Assembly: GCF_000787575.1 (NCBI RefSeq) | Contig: NW_012236525.1 | Location: 139,686 to 203,685 of the forward strand | Source of the DNA: Acytostelium subglobosum LB1 | Lineage: Eukaryota > Evosea > Eumycetozoa > Acytosteliales > Acytosteliaceae | Reading direction: 5' to 3' | Length of the DNA stretch: 64,000 bases | Shown: positions 1 through 13,298 of the stretch, piece after piece | Layout of the letters: the number at the start of each line of letters is the position of its first letter | How positions within the stretch are numbered: the stretch's first letter is position 1 | Notes under the pieces: generated by a model | Told to the model about the DNA's origin: nothing | Seen by the model: only the letters and a program-made list of their open reading frames with translations | The model's database searches: none | Program-made: the position numbers and the translations under genes

Positions 1-513
1 GTTGAGTGGATGGATGACAGGCTGGTCGACCAGCCCAACAAACATCCTGGATCATTAGATACTAACACTTTCAATCAATCACCAGTGCTGTCCAAAGGTG
101 ACAGGACCAGAGAGATTATATTGGACATGGTCACTCAACGAGTGTTCATTTCAAAGGTTGGTCCAGCCAACCTAGTATGTATTTGTAAAAAGAATAAGGA
201 TCCATCGATATACCAACCAGACATCTATAACGCTGTAACACTATTGGATAAAGGTAAGTTGAGTGGAGTAGAGTAGTCCATAATGTTGATCTCGCCGTGA
301 AAGACGACTTGACTTACACAAGTATCCAATCACCAGTTTTTCTCTTGTTGTCCTATCTGCAAGGATAGGATTGATGATGCCTCAACAACAACTAGCCTGC
401 GACGCTGCGGACAATCAATCAAGTATCCACAAGTTGCGCCAACAACAGGAACTCAATCAATCAATCAGAATCAATACATTGTTCAACGATCAATCGATCG
501 ATTGAGAGGCTAG
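1..513 (+). CDS. 3' end of an unrecognised gene (partial, two exons seen)
   Basis: Frame 1 is open from the window edge to a GTAAGT donor at 254. A 69-nt intron ends at the AG at 321-322, and exon 2 (323-513) stops at a TAG. The join at phase 1 keeps the frame open, whereas the alternative acceptor at 335-336 gives an early stop. The tail has a CICKK pair, and exon 2 begins with a CCPICKD stretch, so a small metal-binding site is possible. I recognise no family. The 5' part lies outside the window. The last ~25 residues are Gln/Asn/Ser-rich and could be readthrough into low-complexity sequence if the true stop is elsewhere. Confidence 0.5.
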
Positions 514-572
514 TGTACACTTTATGAGTGGATGTTGGATGATGACAACAGTGCCGCCGCACATGCAAGCGA

Positions 573-3445
573 TCAATCTTTATCAAGTAGTTTGTCCAGG
601 AGCTCAATGTCGACATCGGTCCCGGACATGAAGTCCTGTGATTCGAATGTAGTGGGCACCTCTTCGACGGGTTGGAATCCCTTTAAGTGATTGATCACTG
701 GCTGGAGGTACTTTTGTGTCAGGAACTCCATTGATTCCTGACTGATTCCAATGGGTGGTGCCTGGCCAGATGATGATGATGCCTTCTGGATGTTGACCTT
801 TGGATTGTCCATTGTCTCTGTGATATTGCCCACTCTTTCCAATCGGTCAATCTTCTCTTTGACATTGTTGTTGTTTACGACGCTGTTGGTGAGTATGACG
901 CTGTCCACTGTTGCCCTGGAGAATGTCTTTAGAGGCGACTGCAAGAACATATTCACCTGTCTCTCCACCTGTACCAACAACAGATACTCCTGAAGGAATG
1001 GACTGAGTTGCCTGTTTTGAGTGCTGAAGAAGTAGCTGTCTTTTCCAACGACTCGGACGATGTGATCAATGTTTTGTCCTGTGGCGCTGGGATCGATCAG
1101 TTCGAGCCAAGCACAGTAGACCATGTTCTTGAGCTGCATCGTATTATTGATACCCTCGATCGCCAGTGCACTCCATCGCTTGTAATGATCTTCATTGTGG
1201 ACGGGATCGCCAAAGAGATGCTTAAACATCTTGATCACGTTGGCCAGTGTCATCTCGTTCCCGATAGAATGTCTGAAGAGGTGCTTGTTAAAGAGATCCC
1301 AAGCCTTGTCAAACTTGTTGCTGACGATCAGCCGTCCCAGCTTGAGATTGTCAATGGTCGTTGTGCCTGGAATCATGTGCACCAGGTTGGAGTAGACTTG
1401 CTTCGAGTACATGTTGTTGGCAAAGCATGCCTGCACAAACTTATCGCACGTGTATCGATTGATGTTGAGCTCCTTGTTCATGAGCATATGCATGGCCAGA
1501 CGGATGTGTCCCTTCTCAACAAGCGTGTTCACCAGTATGCTGTTGGTGATCTCATTCTGGTAGTCCTTCGACCGCTCGCTGCTCAACAACGAGACGCCAG
1601 CGTCAAAGTCTTTGTGCATGAGATATGAGAAGAGCGGAGAGTTGATGAATAGACCTCGCAGCTTCATGCCCAAGAATCCAAACTGCCTCGCGAATGCCAT
1701 AATGTTCTCGCGCGGGAAGTACAGCTCGTAGCACACCTCCATCAATCGGTGCGTTGGTATGCCCTTGCCCTTGCCCAGCGAGAGGAAGAGGCCCAGAGCC
1801 TCGACATCCTTGTTCTCGTAGATGTTGTCCAGATGTGACTGATCGATCACGTTGTACATCCAGTCGCGTGGTTGCAAGCCCTTCAGATTCCGCACATCCT
1901 TGATTTCCTTGGTGTGGTCGGCCTTGGCGTGAATCTGCTCCAACGCCTGCATGGGCGGCATCTGCTTCAAATGGCTGTGCTTGTAACACTCTGCCAGATG
2001 CTCCTGGGAGAACTTCATAAAGAAGGATATGTTGCGCCAGTATTTGGCACATGAAAGATTATAGTCACGGTGTTTCTTGTATCTGTGATAGGAGGCGAAG
2101 TTGTCGATGATCTTGGCGGTGGGCGCCAGGCCAAACTTGGTGAGCCGGCGATTGTACCACACGAGCGCCTGGTCGAGCAGCTCCAGCTGGAGGTACATGT
2201 TGATGATCTGCGTCGTCACGTGATCGGCATCGCTCTTGGACAGCAGGTCGATCACGGCAGTTGCAGTGCGCGTGCTAGGTATCGTGTCGACCAATTCGTT
2301 GTAGGCAATGATGGCGGCGATGTTGTAATAGTCCTTCCTGTCCAGGAATGGCTGGACAATGTGCGTGACATGGTCGCGCTGCAAATGGTTCGTGCGGAAG
2401 TATGTGACCAGTCGCTGGAGCAATGGCAGCGACGGTATTATCTTGTGTGTGTCAATGACCAAGTTTGTCCAGGGCATGATGATGTCAGTCGCTTTGTTCT
2501 TGAGTGCCAGATGCAGCATCTCCTCATAGACCTCCTGGGTCTCGTGGCTCTCAAACTTGAGCGCGGCGACCAGTTTGTTGATTATGTTCGGCTCGTCCAA
2601 CGCGAGATACACATCAATGAGGCGCAGTGTCTGCTCTTTGGAGAACGGCAGTATTGAGTCGAGTATTGCGTCCACTGCCAGGGGTCCGTTGATCCTGTCG
2701 ACCAGGCCAATGTCGTGGCAGATGATGGCGAATGACTCTGACTCAATGAAGGTCGGACATGCATTGACCATCGTGGTGAGGTACTCCACTGATCGATTGA
2801 ATTGGGATGATACCAGGTGATACTTGATGACGAGGGCAATGGCATGATGCAGGTCGTCCTGCGTCAGAGTGCGCACTGCTGATTCTGCCGCTGCCCCGCT
2901 GACCTCATTCATTATCAATTCGAGTACAATGTTTAGATGACCATTCTTTATCAGTGTCTTTATGCGCATTCTTGGATTGGGTATACTAAGTATCGTTGGC
3001 AAGTCTATTGCAGTTGGTGATGAAGATGATGATGTCGTTGATGATGATGATTTTGTGTTTGATTCAATCATGTCTAGGTGGTCCCAATCGAAGATGCTTG
3101 AGAAGTATTGTCTATCAGCTTGCTCTCGCTGCTGTTGTTCTTGTTGTTGTGGTGATATCCTTTGGTTGATTGATCGATTGAGTGAGAGAAGGAAGGTTAG
3201 GTTGGTCCCTCGATGATGATGATAATGTCTTACTCTTTCGTTGGATTTTGCTGTTGCTGTCCTGACGATGATGTAGTCAGTGATCGTATAAAGTATGACT
3301 GCTGCTGCTGGGCATGATGGTGACCTGCATGAGTCGATTGCAGGGAATGTTGTTGTTGATGAGTTACAACTCGTCTCGTGATGAGTGGAAACAACAATGA
3401 TGTCACCGACCTAGTCGTTGAGCTAGGCAACACATGACGTAACAT
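573..3445 (-). CDS. Mitochondrial PPR/helical-repeat protein
   Basis: Two exons: 3445-3234 and 3159-573, with a 74-nt intron (GTAAG donor, AAAG acceptor). The join is in frame and gives about 932 residues. The small first exon encodes an Arg/Ser/Thr-rich, acid-poor N-terminus (MLRHVLPSSTTRSVTSLLFP), a good mitochondrial transit peptide, followed by a His/Gln-rich stretch. The rest is almost entirely alpha-helical, with loosely repeated ~35-residue helical pairs typical of pentatricopeptide-like RNA-binding proteins. Such proteins usually bind organellar transcripts. No single subfamily is recognised, so the molecular target is unknown. The gene is divergent from the TFIIF beta gene, with a 180-bp shared promoter. 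Confidence 0.7.
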
Positions 3446-3625
3446 GTTTGTCCTAGATCTATCTGTTGTCTATCTGTGTCTCTACCTTTGGCCCGCGACC
3501 AATCGTGTCATCAAAGTGAAAGTGATAAATGAAAGTGAGAACAATGAAGTTTGAATTATTTCTCAAGTTCATTGTTATAATTAACGACAAATATAATATA
3601 ATATACAATATAACGTTGACAGAGA

Positions 3626-4512
3626 ATGAGTGATGATAGTAATGATGCATTGGTTGGAGAGATAAACACAGATCAAGTCGATCAACAAGCATGGCTCATA
3701 AAGATCCCCAAGTACCTTGCAGATCATTGGATGAATGCTGGTGGTGGCTCAGAGATTGGCAAGCTCTACTTCAAGTCTGCCAACGATGTACGTCATGTTG
3801 ATCTATTGATCGATGATTGATGGAGTAGTCGACTAACACTTTGTTGTTGTTAAAGTTATCATTATCGATTGCTAGAGCAAGTGGAGGTAGTAGCGAGGAG
3901 TTTCAATTGACTACGACACCATTGAATGAAGCGAACCCTTTGAAGATATTCTCTGAGGACTCTGAGAATGCTTTGGCATTCGATGGCAGTATAGGTCTAC
4001 GTTGTGATGTCCAAATGGACATCTTATCACAAACATACCGCGAGTTGATGCAAAAGAGAAACACAATGGCCAACACCAAGACAAGACAGTTGAAGCCACT
4101 CCAAGATCAGAGCTCAGTCGTCAAGATGATGCATCAGAACTCTAAACCACAAATCAGTACAGCTATATATAATAAGGATAAGGTAACTACAATCACAATC
4201 ATCATCGTGTCGATCAATCAATCAAGTGCTAACATCTGCTGATGATGATGATGCAACACAATACAGAAGAAGTCTCAGGAGGAGAAGAGAGAGAGAATGC
4301 AGGAGGACGACTTGACAGACCTGATATTCAAGGCATTCGAGGAGAAGTCATACTGGACACTCAAGGACCTGTTGGTGTACACGGAGCAGCCACAAGTGTG
4401 GCTGAAGCAAGTGCTGGAAAAGATATGCGACTTCCACAAGAAAGGATCGCACAGGAACTGCTACGAGGTCAAGCCAGAGTTCAAGGCTCAAAAGCTCAAC
4501 GTTGCCAAATGA
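3626..4512 (+). CDS. gtf2f2: Transcription initiation factor IIF subunit beta (RAP30)
   Basis: Three exons: 3626-3787, 3856-4182 and 4267-4512, all phase 0, giving 244 residues, close to human RAP30 (249). The N-terminus has the RAP30 dimerisation signature: WLIKIPKYLADHW, then a Gly-rich turn and IGKLYF. The middle carries the positively charged linker. The C-terminal winged-helix domain begins near residue 175 (LTDLIFKAFEEKSYWTLKDL) and ends with a Lys-rich tail (YEVKPEFKAQKLNVAK). TFIIF binds RNA polymerase II and stabilises the pre-initiation complex in the nucleus. A start at 3626 fits the family N-terminus. The gene is convergent with GNL3. Confidence 0.92.
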
Positions 4513-4879
4513 GATGGTTAGATCTAGTTCACATCAAGGCAATGAATGGCCCCTACGTACACCATCGTGTGTACCCACTCAATCAATCAATCAAGGTCAC
4601 AGCCACAAGAGCTGGTACTCAACCAAGTCACACAACAGCAGCGAATCCTTTATGGAACACAACCAAAGCGCACATTGGAGACAAGACATGACTCCGCACT
4701 GATCGATGGAGGTACTGACATCCCCATGTTGTGTTGCAAGTTGTTTGTAATAAAATAATGAGAGAGAAAGAGAGAGATTAGGGCAACTCCAATCATCATG
4801 GATTGTTGAATCATTTAATACTACTACTACTTGCTACCTGCTAATGCTTGTACTTCTCACTCGCTATCTAGCAAGGCAT
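4513..4879. other. Convergent 3' gap, no gene
   Basis: Shared 3' flank of RAP30 and GNL3. It holds overlapping short frames without coding character, an AATAAA, and a GAGAGAAAGAGAGAG tract. Nothing else is seen. Confidence 0.6.
4749..4754 (+). terminator. Polyadenylation signal AATAAA after TFIIF beta
   Basis: An AATAAA hexamer lies 237 nt past the RAP30 stop in AT-rich sequence, before the convergent GNL3 gene. Confidence 0.4.
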
Positions 4880-7016
4880 TTAAAAGACAGCCTCTTCATC
4901 AATGTCGTCCTCGTCGTCAACAATATCAGCATCGTCGCCAAGGTTGCCGTAAAAGTCGGTCTCGAAGGAGTAGTCCTCAGAGGCGTCCGAGATAGTGCCA
5001 AACTTCTTCTTCTGCTTCTTCATCTGCTTCTTGATCTGTTTGTTGGTCTGTGGATTGAACTGATCGTTCTCGTCCCTCAGGTTCTGCTTCTTGCCCTTCA
5101 TGGCTGCCTGCTGCAGCTCCTTTGGCTTCATCTGTGCCTGCTTCTGTAGCGCTATCAGCTGAGCGGTAGTGTCATCATCCATCTCATCGTCGTCCTCTAA
5201 CTCCTCCTCGCCATCATCCTCGTTGTCGTCTTCCTCTTCGTCCTCGTCCTCCATATCGTCCTCCTCCATCTCCTCCTCGTCGTCCTCCTCGTCCTCCTCG
5301 TCGTCGTCAAACATGGAGGTGTCGATATAGCTCTGTTGGGCGGTGGATGCCACGGAGGCACTCATGTCGTGGTTGCTTGACAGGGTGTCGAGCTCGCTGG
5401 ACTGGTCAATGTTGAACTCCTTGGCAAAGGAGTCAACGATCTTGGAGGCAATGTTGAATGAGTCCTTGGGCGGCAGGGTGTGGAAGGGGATCTTGCCTCC
5501 AGTCCAATCGCGAATCACAGACAGGGCGGCCGAGTTGAGGTCGGCAATACCTCCACGGACAACCTTGCCACGCTTCTCGGCGATCAGCGTCAGGAACTCG
5601 GTGGTGGTCTTGAACGAGGCGATCTTGTATATTCTGAGCAGTTGCTCCTTGCTGCAGCGCTCGATGATGGCGTCGACTGGTCCGATGGGGTCCTCAATCT
5701 TCTCGACCTTGACGACGTTACGCAGGATGACGTTGGCATCGATCTCGCCACGGATGGGCACGATACCCGGCGAGTCGAGCAGCTTGACGTTCTTGTCCAG
5801 ATGGACCTCTTGGGCGACCTTGGTGTGGCCGGGTGTGGGCGCCACACTGACGGAACGAGCGCGCTTCAAACTGTTGATCAAACTGCTCTTGCCGACGTTG
5901 GGGTAGCCAATGATGCCGACGGCAACACTGGTCTTGATGTTCAATGATCTACTGTAGTTCTTGAGCAGCTGCAGCAGGGCTTCGCCTCCCAGACACTCTG
6001 AGCCATCGAGCAACTTCTCGTTGGCGGCTGTTGGGGCCACGTTCGAATGACCCAAGTTACGCTTCTGTTGTTGAGTTGAACACTTAAAGGCCAATGTTGG
6101 GAAGAAGTTCCTCAAGTACTTGAGCCACATCAATACATTCTCCTTTGGAACAAGATCTAACATTGATTGATTGATTGATTGATTGAGTTAGTTCTCGTGT
6201 CCTCCGCCATCCACAGTCACTCGCACGATCAAACAGGACATACCAATCTTGTTGAGGATAAAGACAATCTTCTTGTTTGGGTAACGCTCGAGGATCATCT
6301 TCTCGATCTCGAGACAACGACATCCCATGGGATCACGAGCGTCGAGCACCTCGAGGATGACATCACCAGCTTCAATGACCTTCTTGACCTCGCGATAGAA
6401 TGATCTGAGCGAGTTGTCGCGCTCACCACGAGCCGAGTGCATGACTTCGTCCTCCTGATCAGCCTCCTGATCCTTCTGTTTGCGGTTAAAGTCCTTCTCA
6501 CGCTTGTTTACATCCTTCACCATCTCGGCCATCTGATCAGCCTTTGTCTGTGCTCTCCTCTGCTCCTTCTTTGCCTTCTTCTCAGCAGCGATCAACTCCT
6601 TTTGTTGGGCGATCCTATTAAGCAAGTCCTCCTTGAATGGGTAAAGGTTTGGTACACCTGGGTCCTTCTTGGTCTCTGTTTAATTGTTTGTTTGAGTATT
6701 AGTCATTATGATCAGTATATCATTCAATCAGATTACATACTATTGACAGATGGTGCCAACTTCTGGGCCTTTCTTAGCTTACGATGATGCTCATTGACCT
6801 TTCTCTGGATCTTATACTTCTTATGCAGTGAAGTGCGTTTACTTTGTGCTTCTATTATTGTTTGTTTGATCAATTGATTGATAGAGTTAGTATTCATTCA
6901 TTCTATCATCACATCATTCAATCATGTCATCATCATCAACATCATTCATTCTCTCTGATTCTAATATCCCATAATGTATAATGATCATGATTTATAAGAT
7001 ACACACTCTTGGGCAT
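4880..7016 (-). CDS. gnl3: Nucleostemin-type nucleolar GTPase GNL3
   Basis: Four exons: 7016-7007, 6851-6741, 6675-6244 and 6156-4880; phases close to give 609 residues. The first exon has only 10 nt. The basic N-terminus ([20 protein letters not shown]) matches the nucleolar-targeting coiled-coil region of GNL3. It is followed by [12 protein letters not shown], the family signature. GTPase motifs are circularly permuted: DARDPMGCR (G5), NKID (G4, near 182-185, split by intron 3), GYPNVGKSS (G1, near 268-276) and DSPG (G3). The C-terminus has a long Asp/Glu-rich run and then Lys-rich segments. Family members act in 60S ribosome assembly and export. The intron order and permuted G motifs make the call firm. 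Confidence 0.93.
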
Positions 7017-7286
7017 TGTTATATTGTATGTATGTGTATATGTATATATATATAAGTGAATTGAATAAATAATAATCAATTAAAATGTCGATGAATGAAT
7101 GAAGCGAGTTGTGTTGAGGAACAAAAAACGAACGAATCGATTGTGTCAAACACACATATCAAAGTAGTTTTTCAAAAATGGAAGTTCTGTCAAGTTGAAG
7201 ATTGAGTGAAAGGAATGATCAACGATCAATGGCATTATTTGTAAACATGTTTATATATTATGTATGTATTAGGATGAATGAGGATG

Positions 7287-9802
7287 TTACAGCTTCGCTC
7301 TCATCTCCTCGGGATAGTTGTCAAGGTCAAATGGACCGACGCGTGCAAAGATATGCTCGTAGATGTCACCATCCACCATGGCTATTGGTGCATTGATTAG
7401 TTCCTCTTCACATCCCAGTGCATCGGCAAGTAGTGTAGCCTGTTTGGATAGCTCGAGACATAGTGCTGAAATGGCACGAACTATTGAGTTGACATGTCCA
7501 CGTGCTAGATATCTGGTGCCACGATAGAATTCAAAGTCCTCGCGGATCCTTGTCAAGATATGCAGACGACATAACTTCTCCAACATCATCTTCATCTCCT
7601 TATCCTTCTCAGTCTCAACCGCTTCGATAAAGTTGATCGCAATGATCGTCTCTGTGTGTGCCTTGGCAAGATGCACAAGTGTCTCAACTATTGGAGCGTG
7701 CGAGTAAATGTAAGTTAGTATGATTGATTGGAATGATACCAGAGTGTGATCGAGAGATGGATTGATCAATGATCGAATGATTGGAATTATTCCAGTGTGG
7801 AGAATGTGATTGATTGAATGATTGGAGTGATTCCGGCGTGTGATTGATCGATTGATGGATACTCACGTGATTGGTTCCATGCGGTAAATGCAACTTTAGT
7901 CTCTTTGTAGGCCTTGGCGACTGTGTTGGCGGCATCGACTAGGAGACGGGATGAACGGAACTCCATACAGTGGCGAAGGAAGTCCATGTCGGTAATGTCA
8001 CCAGCGAATGGGTTATGCTCACTCAACAACAATCTTGTACTCTCACCAAGATACTTGAGCGCACCAGTGAACTTGTTGGACGAGTACTCCTTCTTGTACT
8101 GTGTCAGCAAGTCCTTGGCAACTTGTTGATACAACAATGTGTTGTCTCCTTCGAATGTCCTACACACGTCCAATCCCGCGATGATCTGGGCGAAACGAGA
8201 GTAGCCCGAGTATCCATGGCCGCCACATAGTCGACGTGTCTCTGCCGCGGCAACAGTACAATAATGACTGATTGCTGCTTTGAAACCTGATGCCAACACA
8301 TGGACCTCGTTGTCGGTGGACCTCTCCTTGAACCTCCTTGCCAAGTACGACTTGACCGCATCGAACGCGAATGACGTGGCAATCATCGGCATCAAACAAG
8401 TATAATGTGTTGGATACTCAATGATTGCTGTCTCTGGTGCGCCAGGCTGGGCTCCAAACTGCACTCTCTTAGTAGCGTACCTCGTGGCAATCGCGACCAA
8501 CACCTTAAGCATGCGACTAAATTGGTGAATAGGTAAGTTGATTGAATGATTGATTGATGGACATCAGTGGACTTACCCAGTATTGAACGCGATCAGCATG
8601 CGACATGTGATGGTCTGTGAGAGGACTGTGGCGAAACGTTGGGATGGACTCTTGATTGGCGAGGTGTACTTGCCATTCTCAATGCTGCCAAACCTGTCCA
8701 AGAGGTTATCGTACGGTATCCTAACGTTATCGAATATGAACCAACCATTATCAACACCGTCCACTCCATACTTTGGACCACAATCACCTATCTTGACTCC
8801 TGGCATCGGTGTTATACCATTGGCTTTACGAATTGGTACCAAGAAACAGTGTACCTCATGATCCTTTCCATTTAGAATGAGTCTGGCGAATACACTGGCC
8901 ATCACAGCATGACAAGCATTACCAATCCACCACTTTGTTGCCGTTCTCTTTGGGGTATTGATCACAAACTCATTGGTCTCTGGGTCATAAGTAGCTGTAG
9001 TCTCCAATGCTCTAACATTGGATCCATGTCCCATCTCTGTCATTGCAAAGCATCCCAACTATTATTTGGGGTGGTTAGTCCTGGAATCATTCCAATAAAT
9101 CAAACATTCGATCAAACTACATACCAACTCTCCAGATTCGATTGATGGCACCAACTTTTGATGCTTCTCTGTTCCCAAGTTGTAGACTGATCCACCAAAC
9201 AAGAAGTTGTTAACAAATGTCTTGACGGCCAATGCTGGAATGTGAACCAAGATGTTAGTCGATGTCCACCGATCAATCAATCAATTTAAAAAATGAATGA
9301 ACTTACATCCATCACCATATTGGCATGTGATATCACCGTGAGCAAGGATCTTGGTAGGGTCACCTCTGATGTCGGACAGTGACACAGAGCCACCTCCAAA
9401 CACTTTGGAAAGCATCTGTTGTGTCTGCTTGAGACTGAGTGATCTCTTCTGTGGACGAGTCATATTGACAAGATTGTTTGTATACAATTGTTCATCTCTC
9501 AATACATTCATTGTGACTTGTCTAATTTCTGGATGATCATAATTGCGAATTGACCATTGTTTCAAGTTCTGTGCCAGTTTGGACTTTGGAGCTTGGTAGA
9601 ATCGGTACTTATTTGGTGACTTCTCTTGGACTTGTTCCAAAGGAGTATGGTCGGCACCCATAAACAACTCCTGGGCATTCAATACCTTTGACACATTTTC
9701 ACTCAACACTGATGGATGGAATGGATCCACCACAGTCATTGTAGTATGTGCCGCCAAAGGGTTATTCTGAAGATTACTAGATATTGTTGTTGATTGATCC
9801 AT
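7287..9802 (-). CDS. Peroxisomal acyl-CoA oxidase, copy 1
   Basis: Five exons: 9802-9307, 9234-9125, 9058-8577, 8516-7867 and 7687-7287, giving 712 residues. It catalyses the first, FAD-dependent, H2O2-producing step of peroxisomal fatty acid beta-oxidation. Visible family motifs are [20 protein letters not shown] in the FAD-binding core, [11 protein letters not shown], and [12 protein letters not shown] with [12 protein letters not shown] in the C-terminal helical domain, where the catalytic Glu region lies. The protein ends in AKL, a peroxisomal targeting signal type 1 variant. The gene is tandem with a paralogue about 1 kb upstream on the same strand. The first exon is uninterrupted here but split in the paralogue; the other exon boundaries correspond. 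Confidence 0.93.
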
Positions 9803-10813
9803 CGTAATGATCTTGGATATTATTATTATTATCTTCTAAAAATAACTTATGTTTGATTGATATATTATGATATGACGTGATGTGATTGACGTGATGATGT
9901 CGATGTCGTAGTAGTAGTTATTATTTATCAGATTGATTGTGTAACTACTGTTTGTTTGTTGGATTATTGGAGTAAGAACTCTACAAATGATACTACAAAT
10001 GGTAGAGGCGATCTGTCAAATACTGGCACAATCATCAACAATATAACATCAACCTTTGTCAGATTGAATGATTGAGTGAGTGACACAGTGAGTGAGAGTG
10101 AACGGACAGGTCAGGTCAGGTGATCGTTCATTATGGTCGTGTATGTGATATAGTGGACTGTCCTTTGGGGAGGGTGGTGGGGGAGACTGAGGTAGATGGC
10201 TGTGATTGGACGAATGGAAAGCGGACAGACACGAGAGGAGGAGGAGGATTAATTGGATCGACCAGTCTTGGAACGAGTTTACCATCTATGGTCAATTGTT
10301 GTATAATGGTTTGAATCATATATGTGTGTGATTGAATGATTATCTGTATGTGTGGGGGTTTGAAGCGAAACGGTTGGAAGATGAAGTGTTGAGTGAATGT
10401 GCAAATGTGGGAGTGGGGAAGGTGATCAACCAATTAGGGGTGATTGTAAATCTGACGATTGAGATATATATTGATTGAATCGATGTATATGTATAGGCAG
10501 TGTATCTGGACAGGGGGGAGGTTTATACGCGTATTGTATATGTACATTAATGTACGTCTGGTTTTATTTGTTGGGGTGATTGATTGGATCGCGATGATGA
10601 TTGATCATCATGTGACATGTCCATAAGAAGTTTTGGTAACCAAGTTCTGCTTTGGTGCGCACGTGACGACGACTCCTCCTCGCGCTGTCCCTGCAGTGCC
10701 ATCACCTGCCCAATACAAATGTTGAAGTTGAATGAATAGTTGGCGCCAGCCTTTGCCTGATTCGTTAATAATGAATGAATGAATGAGCGAGTGAGCTTAA
10801 ACTAAATCCTAGT
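9803..10813. other. Gap between the two acyl-CoA oxidases
   Basis: About 1 kb of 5' flank of copy 1 and 3' flank of copy 2. It includes G-rich patches (10170-10250, 10500-10520) and TGATTGA words. The open frames here are short and low in coding character. No gene or RNA is recognised. Confidence 0.55.
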
Positions 10814-13298
10814 TTAGAGCTTCGCTTTCATCCTCATCTCCTCCGGGTAGTTGTCCAGCGAGAATGGTTTGTCCACGCGAGCACATATGTTCTCGTAGAG
10901 GTCGCCATCGACCAGCCCGATAGGTGCGTCAATTAGCTCCTTCTCGTTATCGAATCCATCGATGAGCACCTGTGCGTGACGTGACAGCTCGAGACTGAGC
11001 TGCGACACGAGCTTACCAACTACGTTGGCTTGGCCCTTCTTCAAATAGCTTGTGCCTCTAAAGAACTCAAAGTCCTCCCTGATCGTTGTCAGGAGGTACA
11101 ATTGGCACAACTTCTCCAACATCTCGCGAGTCTCTGGGTCCTTCTGGGAGTGGACCGCATCAACAAATCTGGTTGCAATGATTGTCTCTGTGTGAGACTT
11201 GGCCAAATGGATCAAAGTCTCGACTAAATTGATTGATTGAGTGAGTAAGTATAATTAATTGAATGATTGATAGTGGGGGTACATACGCGACTGGTTCCAC
11301 GCGACAAATGCATCCTTGGTCTGGCGGTAGGCCTTGGATACAACTTTGGCAGAGCTGAGGAGTAGACGTGATGAACGGAACTCTAGGCAGTGGCAGAGGA
11401 ATGTGATATTCATCATGTTGCTGTCCTTGCTCATGAAGCTGCTGGCTGGATTGATCTCACTGAGCAACAACTTGGTGTTCTTGCCAAGGTACTTGAGCGT
11501 GCCTGTGAACTTGTTGGAGGAGTACTCCTTCTTGAACTGTGTCAACAGGTCTTTGGCGACTTGTTGATACAACAATGTGTTGTCGCCCTCGAATGTACGT
11601 CCAACATCCATTGTGGCCAAGAGGATGCTGAAGCGTGAGTAGGCAGAGTAGCCGTGGCCACCACACAAACGTCTAAGCTCGAGTGCTGACACTGTGGTGA
11701 AGTGGCTGGTCAGAGCCTTGAATCCAGATGCGAGCACGTGGATCTCAGACCCATCGCTTCTGTCCTTGAATCGCTTGGCCAGGTAGGACTTGACTGCGTC
11801 CAGAGCATAGAGCGATGCGACCATTGGCATAAGAGTGAGATAATGAGTTGGATACTCCAAGATTGGTGTCTCTGGTGCGCTTGGGTTCGAACCAAACTGA
11901 AGTCGCTTCAATGCATATCTGATGGCAATTGATGTCAAAATCTTCATTGATCGTCTATTTTGATTGATAGGAAGTTGGTCAATATTCCTGACTATGACCT
12001 GGACGTTGATTGGGGGGTGGGACTTACACAGATGCAAAGGTGATAAATATTCTTCCAGCAATCATTTGAGAGAGGATGTTGGCAAATCTATGAGATGGAC
12101 TCTTGATTGGTGAGGTGTACTCGCCATTGATGATACTGCCAAACTTGTCCAAGAGGTTGTCATAGGGTATTCTAACATTCTCGAATTGGATCCATCCATT
12201 GTCAACACCATTCAATCCAAACTTGGGTCCACAATCTCCAATCCTAACACCTGGCATCAAGTCAATGCCATTCTCCTTTCTGATTGGAACGAGGAAGCAG
12301 TGAACCTCGTGATCCTTTCCATTGATGATGAGTCTGGCAAATACACTAGACATTACAGCATGACATGCATTACCAATCCACCACTTGGTAGCAGTCCTCT
12401 TTGGAGTCTGGATAATAAACTCATTTGTCTCTGGGTCGTATGTGGCAGTGGTCTCTAATGCTCTAACATTAGATCCATGTCCCAACTCTGTCATGGCAAA
12501 GCATCCCAACTATTTAGAGAGATAGTATTAGTAAATATATGACTTGGAATATTTTTGATAATATCACGTGATCGAGTTGTCAGCTGACACCATGTCACGT
12601 GACCAGTTGCCAGTCATGTGACTGATTAAAAAACAAATAAGCAACATACCAATTCTCCAGTCTGGATTCCAGGGATTAACCTGTGATGCTTCTCAGTTCC
12701 AAGAGTATAGACAGCGCCTCCAAACAAGTAGTTGTTCACAACCAACTTGGTCGATACACCTAATATACAAGTCAATTAGTTTCCAGGACTTCTGGCGCCT
12801 AACGATCAATCATGTCGACAACACATACTATTATCATCAAACTGGCTGAGCACATCTCCCATGGCTAGAATTTTAGTTGGGTCGCCTTTGAGATCTGAGA
12901 TCTGAACATATCCTGGACCATAGATCTTGGCCAAGAATGTCTTTAGCTGAAGCAATGATTGTACTCTCTGCTTCTCCTTGGGTAGGTCTGCACCTGTAAA
13001 GAACAATGATTTATCCTTAATCACCTCAGCAACTACTTTTCTAATCTAATAGTGTTTAAATCAATGATTGAATGAGTGGGATTATTCCTTCAACTTCAAC
13101 ATCAAGTTTGTCAAGTCAACATACCTCTGGATGCTCATAGTTGATCTTTGACCATCTGGCCAATTTGGAAGCGAGTGGCTCCTTTCCTGTCTTTGGATGA
13201 AGAGGTTGAGTACTGTCCATTGGGAATGTATTCATCATTAGACTATTGGTAGTCACATCAGACACCATTGTTGTAAGTGGTTTGGTTGCGGTAGACAT
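10814..13298 (-). CDS. Peroxisomal acyl-CoA oxidase, copy 2
   Basis: Six exons: 13298-13125, 13045-12829, 12759-12650, 12509-12028, 11954-11287 and 11223-10814, giving 686 residues. It has the same enzyme core as copy 1: [44 protein letters not shown] and TFEGDN. It ends in KAKL, a PTS1-type C-terminus. Exon 4 is exactly 482 nt in both copies and exon 3 is 110 nt, so the copies arose by tandem duplication. The N-terminal part differs more, including one intron present only here. Divergent N-termini may mean different chain-length preference; that is inference. Confidence 0.93.

Noticed and set aside
1008-2657. Plus-strand frames of 195-206 codons
   Set aside because: They lie opposite the PPR gene, whose coding signal is clear, and show no family.
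11882-11896. GGTTCGAACC resembling a tRNA B-box
   Set aside because: It is inside a conserved acyl-CoA oxidase exon.
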